Origin: a virus
Virus record (IMG/VR): IMGVR_UViG_3300030104_003872
Coordinates: 1-64,000 of that record
Length of the DNA: 64,000 nucleotides
Direction: 5' to 3' (one strand)
Below the pieces are notes generated by a model that was not told the DNA's origin, ran no database searches, and was given only the letters and a program-made list of their open reading frames with translations. Numbering within the stretch: the first letter of the stretch is position 1; each line of letters starts with the position of its first letter. Shown one piece after another: positions 60,466 through 64,000 of this stretch. Position numbers and translations under genes: made by a program.

Positions 60466-60663
60466 ATGATAAGAAAAATTCTCCGGACTACCTTTAATAC
60501 TTCTTACGGAACGACGCATATTAACGTGTCTGATATTTCCGCTATCACAGAAACTAGAGATAGATTTGAAATCCATATGACTTCCGGTACTATATTTACT
60601 ACCGTTGATAAAGAAGGACCATATGTGTTTGTTACTAAATGGATGGAGGGGCGAATTGAATGA
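60466..60663 (+). CDS. Small hypothetical protein (65 residues)
   Basis: Short beta-rich product: MIRKILRTTFNTSYGTTHIN, TETRDRFEIHMTSGTIFTTV, then WMEGRIE. End overlaps the methyltransferase ATG (ATGA). Unknown function. Confidence 0.5.
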   Translation: MIRKILRTTFNTSYGTTHINVSDISAITETRDRFEIHMTSGTIFTTVDKEGPYVFVTKWMEGRIE

Positions 60664-61838
60664 GTATCGAAAGACATATCATTAGAACCCCATTAAGGGA
60701 GCGTTATGGTGCTCCACCTTTCAGCATCCTAGATGCACGACAAGGTTATTGGCAAGACAGAAAGCGTTGGTGGACTCGTAAAGGCATCCGGTCAGAATTA
60801 GGAAGGGGTGAGGCACTTATCGCTATGTCTAAATCGAACATGAAGTATATGTTTGGTAAAAAAGAGTACGATGTTGACCAGTTACAGAAAGAGGGAATCC
60901 TTCTAACTGATGAAGAAGTTGAAGTTGGTGGAGATTCTAAAGGTAACGCTAAGACATTCGCTATTGGAGATAAAGCAACGTGGAATGAAACTAAGAGCGA
61001 TACTAGAGCAATTCCAGGAGGAGGGACAGGTAAAAATAGTGTTTGGCTTCATAAGAAAGAAGATGGGAGCATGGGTGCTTCCCTAAAGGAAGAAGATGCT
61101 TTCAAGAATAGAGCAACAGGTACTTCTATATTCGACCCAGTCCTAACAGAATTAATGTACGATTGGTTTTGTCCGAAAGACGGTAGTATTCTTGACCCTT
61201 TCTGTGGTGGTTCTGTTAGAGGGATTGTCGCGGCTCATGGTAATCATCAGTATGCGGGTATGGAATTACGTTCCGACCAAGTACAAGCAAATAGGATTCA
61301 AGGATTAGAGATACTAGGCGATACTGATTATCCTATGCCTAATTGGGTTGTTGGAGATGCACTAGACATACAAGATAAGATAGGTGGTCAATGGGACATG
61401 GTATTTTCATGCCCCCCTTATGGTGACCTTGAAGTCTATTCAGAAGATGATAGGGATTTATCCACTATGGAACACCACGAGTTTTTAGATTCATATAGAA
61501 ATATTATTCAGCGTTCTGTTGATATGCTCAAGGATAATAGATTTGCAGTATTTGTTGTTGGGGATTTTAGAAACGAAAAAGGATTCTATCGTAACTTCGT
61601 TAGCGACACTATTGACGCATTCCAATCAGCAGGTGCTACCTTATACAATGAATGTATCTTAATTACAGTTGCAGGTAGCCTTCCTATAAGAGTACATAAG
61701 CAATTCGCTAACAATAGAAAGTTAGGTAAAACTCATCAGAATGTTTTAATCTTCTTCAAGGGTGACCCCAAGACTATACAGGATGAGTTCCATTATCTTG
61801 ATGTTGAAGATAAGACAGAGGACGTGGAATGGCTTTAG
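60660..61838 (+). CDS. DNA methyltransferase (N6-adenine or N4-cytosine)
   Basis: A 392-residue enzyme. Motif I ILDPFCGGSVRGIVAAHG (about 178-192) and motif IV VFSCPPYGDLEVY (about 247-258) are diagnostic of amino-methylating DNA methyltransferases. The N-terminal segment PPFSILDARQGYWQDRKRWW is a known feature of phage methyltransferases of this type. The C-terminal EDVEWL overlaps the next start. Together with the absence of GATC sites it suggests protection or tagging of viral DNA. Target not identified. Confidence 0.85.
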   Translation: MSIERHIIRTPLRERYGAPPFSILDARQGYWQDRKRWWTRKGIRSELGRGEALIAMSKSNMKYMFGKKEYDVDQLQKEGILLTDEEVEVGGDSKGNAKTFAIGDKATWNETKSDTRAIPGGGTGKNSVWLHKKEDGSMGASLKEEDAFKNRATGTSIFDPVLTELMYDWFCPKDGSILDPFCGGSVRGIVAAHGNHQYAGMELRSDQVQANRIQGLEILGDTDYPMPNWVVGDALDIQDKIGGQWDMVFSCPPYGDLEVYSEDDRDLSTMEHHEFLDSYRNIIQRSVDMLKDNRFAVFVVGDFRNEKGFYRNFVSDTIDAFQSAGATLYNECILITVAGSLPIRVHKQFANNRKLGKTHQNVLIFFKGDPKTIQDEFHYLDVEDKTEDVEWL

Positions 61839-62791
61839 ACTTTAGCGAGTTTGTACCATTAACATTTGATAATTACAGAGCCTTTAGGAATGGATTGTTC
61901 CGTGCCTACCGTCATCCACGATATTATCAATCACCTATGAGGCTTCTTCACCAACCCCATGTATTCAAGTTAGGGTATGTTGATGATGACTTGGTCGTTC
62001 TAAAAGACAGGCAAATAATGGGAACACAGGTTCTCTATTCTATATTGCCCCCGAATAATTGGGAGGTAATACATAAACTAACAGAAGGAGGTGTCCCTTG
62101 TTTTCTAAGTGACGAAGATGTGTTTAATGCTCCTGATAAGCATGGGGTTGTTCCTGTAAAGGACAACATAGAGTATGTGTATCATCTATCAGCATTTTCG
62201 GATAGATATGGGGTGAATAAGAACCAACTTAGAAGGCCATGTAACAAGGCTGAGTCGCTTTGTGAGTCGGGTGAAATAACTATTGAAGCACATTGGGGTA
62301 ATGTTCCCTATGAAACGCTTAATTCATGCAATGTTTTGACCGCTAAGTGGTTAGCCCAAAGGGATAAGAAAGCATGGAAACCTAACTTCTTTATTGACTC
62401 TTTCAATAAGTATTCTAAACTAGAACACGCTCTTCTTTTGACTGTTATGCAGGGGGATAGATGTTTAGGCTACCACCTATCACATAGGGTATGTAATGGT
62501 TTAATTTACGATGTGGCCTGTAAGGATTATGAGAACACACCTATTAAGAATATGACTCCTGTCCTTCTTCACTATGCTTCTAAAGCGTGGGCGGAGAAGT
62601 TCCCTTCACAGTTAGAATACACAAGGGTTAATAGAGGAGCGGCAGTTAGGGGTGCGTCTAGCCGGATAGCCAAAGACAAACTAAGACCGCTATTAAAGAA
62701 TCAGATATACAAGACAGTTCCCCCTATCAAGATGACTAAAGAATTAAAATCATCATACTTTGAAGTAAAACAGAATGTCGAATGGTTATAA
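61829..62791 (+). CDS. GNAT/DUF2156-like acyltransferase candidate
   Basis: A 320-residue protein. Region about 190-290 (HALLLTVMQGDRCLGYHLSH, CNGLIYDVACKDYENTP, NMTPVLLHYASKAWAE, FPSQLEYTRVNRGAAVRGAS) follows the GNAT N-acyltransferase/DUF2156 plan. Start overlaps the methyltransferase end. GNAT-like proteins sit beside methyltransferases in phage DNA hypermodification cassettes, which suggests a joint DNA modification pathway. C-terminus is QNVEWL. Confidence 0.6.
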   Translation: MALDFSEFVPLTFDNYRAFRNGLFRAYRHPRYYQSPMRLLHQPHVFKLGYVDDDLVVLKDRQIMGTQVLYSILPPNNWEVIHKLTEGGVPCFLSDEDVFNAPDKHGVVPVKDNIEYVYHLSAFSDRYGVNKNQLRRPCNKAESLCESGEITIEAHWGNVPYETLNSCNVLTAKWLAQRDKKAWKPNFFIDSFNKYSKLEHALLLTVMQGDRCLGYHLSHRVCNGLIYDVACKDYENTPIKNMTPVLLHYASKAWAEKFPSQLEYTRVNRGAAVRGASSRIAKDKLRPLLKNQIYKTVPPIKMTKELKSSYFEVKQNVEWL

Positions 62792-62798
62792 TACGAAG

Positions 62799-62807
62799 CC
62801 TTATAAG
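62799..62807 (+). promoter_or_regulatory. TATA box before HTH gene
   Basis: CCTTATAAG, with a leader of about 30-35 nt to ATG 62860 that contains GCCCATAGGC. No strong ribosome binding site. Confidence 0.5.
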
Positions 62808-62859
62808 TAACCGCCTCTTCGGATATAGTAGAAAGCCCATAGGCAGAAGGCCATAACAA

Positions 62860-63144
62860 ATGAAGTACAGTTTAGTAATAGAAGATGAAGATAGCACAAG
62901 AACAATTCCGATTGACCCTAATGAACGATTAGTAGTTGATAATGTATGGTACTCACTTGAACTAGGTCAAGCAAAAACAGATAGACCATATAGAAGTGAA
63001 GAATGGCTAACTGCCGTATATCATGGTGAAGGTAAGACTCTTAAAGAAATAGGAGATATGTGTGGCGTAAGTCCGATGACCATAAATCAATGGTTAGTAA
63101 AGCACGGAATCACTAGCAGACCTCGTGGGAGGAGAAGAGAGTGA
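62860..63144 (+). CDS. HTH DNA-binding protein, putative regulator
   Basis: A 94-residue protein. KTLKEIGDMCGVSPMTINQW at about 67-86 is a clear helix-turn-helix of the homeodomain/sigma-like recognition type, followed by a basic end (RPRGRRRE). The N-terminal half is a beta domain (VIEDEDSTRTIPIDP). A candidate for the factor that reads the AACTC-AA-GAGTT operators, which is conjecture. End overlaps the next GTG. Confidence 0.7.
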   Translation: MKYSLVIEDEDSTRTIPIDPNERLVVDNVWYSLELGQAKTDRPYRSEEWLTAVYHGEGKTLKEIGDMCGVSPMTINQWLVKHGITSRPRGRRRE

Positions 63145-63644
63145 ATGTTACTTTCTATCTTTGCGGACCGATACTTAGTGAAAATGAAAGATGGCGTTCA
63201 TTAGAGTGGCGTGAAATCGCTTTTGATATTCTCGATTCTAATGGCTTCAATGTTTTCAATCCTATGGTAAGTGAGGACTATGGGAATGTTCATTATGATG
63301 AGCAATTTAAGGAATTGATTGTTCCACGAGATAAACTAATGATAGACCGTTCAGATGTTATAATAGTGAATTGGATTCCTAAAGAAATGAGTATAGGGAC
63401 TTGCATGGAAGTCATGTATGCTCATCAGCAGGGGAAGAAGGTAATATGGTTCGCAGAAGACCAATCACTTGCTCTTGAACTCGAAGAAAACCCTTGGGTC
63501 ATAGCACACAACGATTGGGAGTTTGTTAGACCGTTTAGTTCCGATAACATAAGGGATATAGCAGAATGGTTTGGTTGCTTCAAAAAGACTAAGAGAATGG
63601 TCAAGTTTTTGAACAGTAACGAAAGGCCAAATGACTTTTGCTAA
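63141..63644 (+). CDS. Nucleoside 2-deoxyribosyltransferase-like protein
   Basis: A 167-residue protein with YLCGPI near residue 6, VFNPMVSEDYG, then LIVPRDKLMIDRSDVIIVNW and GTCMEVMYAHQQGKKVIWF. This is the plan of the 2-deoxyribosyltransferase/DUF4406 family (glycine-proline start, D-x-x-x-I-x-x-S-D and G-x-x-x-E-x-x-Y-A). It could salvage or modify nucleotides during replication. Coupled to the HTH gene. Confidence 0.7.
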   Translation: MNVTFYLCGPILSENERWRSLEWREIAFDILDSNGFNVFNPMVSEDYGNVHYDEQFKELIVPRDKLMIDRSDVIIVNWIPKEMSIGTCMEVMYAHQQGKKVIWFAEDQSLALELEENPWVIAHNDWEFVRPFSSDNIRDIAEWFGCFKKTKRMVKFLNSNERPNDFC

Positions 63645-63647
63645 GTG

Positions 63648-63654
63648 TTATAAG
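63648..63654 (+). promoter_or_regulatory. TATA box before polymerase gene
   Basis: TTATAAG about 25 nt upstream of ATG 63676, no ribosome binding site, so probably a leaderless transcript. Confidence 0.55.
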
Positions 63655-63675
63655 TAAATACGCATCCGCAAGTAT

Positions 63676-64000
63676 ATGATAGTGGATGGCTTAGGTGGAA
63701 GAAGGGTTGCAGTCAGGTATCGTGACCCAGTTACACTTGACCGGAAGCAAGATATTATTAATGATATTTACCCATACGCATTTATTAGTGATGTTGATGC
63801 TGACCTTATTCCGGCAGTAAAGAAAGAAAGTGGATTCACTGGTCTGTATGGTGAAAATATTACCAAGATTACACTTGCTGACCCTTACGAAACTTCACAA
63901 CTAAAGAATACATTTTCTCAGACATGGGAATGTAATATCCCCTTCACTAACAGAGTACTTATTGACAATGGTAAGCATTATGATTTCTATAAGCATCGTG
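63676..64000 (+). CDS. Family B DNA polymerase, N-terminal part
   Basis: The window ends inside this gene; 108 codons are visible. GGRRVAVRYRDPVTLDRKQD is followed by YAFISDVDADLIPAV and the region TWECNIPFTNRVLIDNG, which fits the N-terminal/exonuclease part of archaeal and viral PolB (family E-x-x-I-P-x-x-x-R-x-L-I-D). It completes the archaeal-type replication module. No catalytic polymerase motif is in view. Confidence 0.75.
   Translation, partial: MIVDGLGGRRVAVRYRDPVTLDRKQDIINDIYPYAFISDVDADLIPAVKKESGFTGLYGENITKITLADPYETSQLKNTFSQTWECNIPFTNRVLIDNGKHYDFYKHR

Noticed and set aside
1-64000. Integrase, transposase, or reverse-transcriptase diversity generator
   Set aside because: None of the frames carried tyrosine or serine recombinase, DDE transposase, or RT motifs; the virus looks lytic within this window.

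Overview
The window looks like part of the genome of a tailed double-stranded DNA virus (class Caudoviricetes) that infects archaea, most plausibly marine Euryarchaeota related to Marine Group II/Poseidoniales (the magrovirus-like type). Seen in the sequence: a complete HK97-type head and siphovirus-type tail module sits next to archaeal replication proteins (replication factor C small subunit, PCNA-like clamp, family B DNA polymerase start, an MCM-like AAA+ ATPase) and archaeal promoters (TTTATA or CCTTATAAG boxes about 25-30 nt before many start codons). The host assignment is inference from these traits. No integrase, tRNA or CRISPR array was seen.

Layout. 1-28,224, minus strand: virion module, read from portal (28,224) down to a tail hub-like protein running off the left edge. 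Order: portal, a 16-residue basic peptide, prohead protease/scaffold, decoration-like protein, major capsid protein, small connector-region proteins, two collagen-like fibres with an SNase-type nuclease, a membrane LDLa-like protein, a methyltransferase-like protein and a prolyl-4-hydroxylase-like oxygenase, a membrane/lysis-like group, head-tail adaptors, tail tube, tail chaperones with a -1 slippery site, tape measure. 28,305-31,434, plus strand: metallophosphoesterase, zinc ribbon, large terminase. 31,435-32,890: hairpins, two small genes and an iteron-like array.

About 32.9-49.4 kb is an accessory block of short, mostly unrecognised genes on both strands, rich in CxxC zinc ribbons, with single-gene cassettes. 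At least seven of its promoters share an AACTC-AA-GAGTT inverted repeat 6-8 nt upstream of the TATA box, and several intergenic gaps share ACTCGAGTTGTCGATG and CTCCGCCCC. Recognisable genes here are a superfamily 2 helicase and an ArdC-type antirestriction protein. From about 49.4 kb to the right edge, plus strand: small zinc ribbons, a direct-repeat AT-rich gap before the MCM-like ATPase, then clamp loader, ssDNA-binding candidate, RecA-like ATPase, sliding clamp, DNA methyltransferase, GNAT-like protein, HTH regulator, deoxyribosyltransferase-like protein and DNA polymerase B (partial).

How the parts fit: the right half would copy and modify the genome, the middle would take over or shield against the host, and the left half builds and packages the particle. 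The most unusual features are a viral prolyl-hydroxylase-like enzyme beside the collagen fibres, the shared operator regulon, apparent avoidance of GATC alongside ArdC and a DNA methyltransferase, and a 14-15 bp iteron array at the junction of the two halves.
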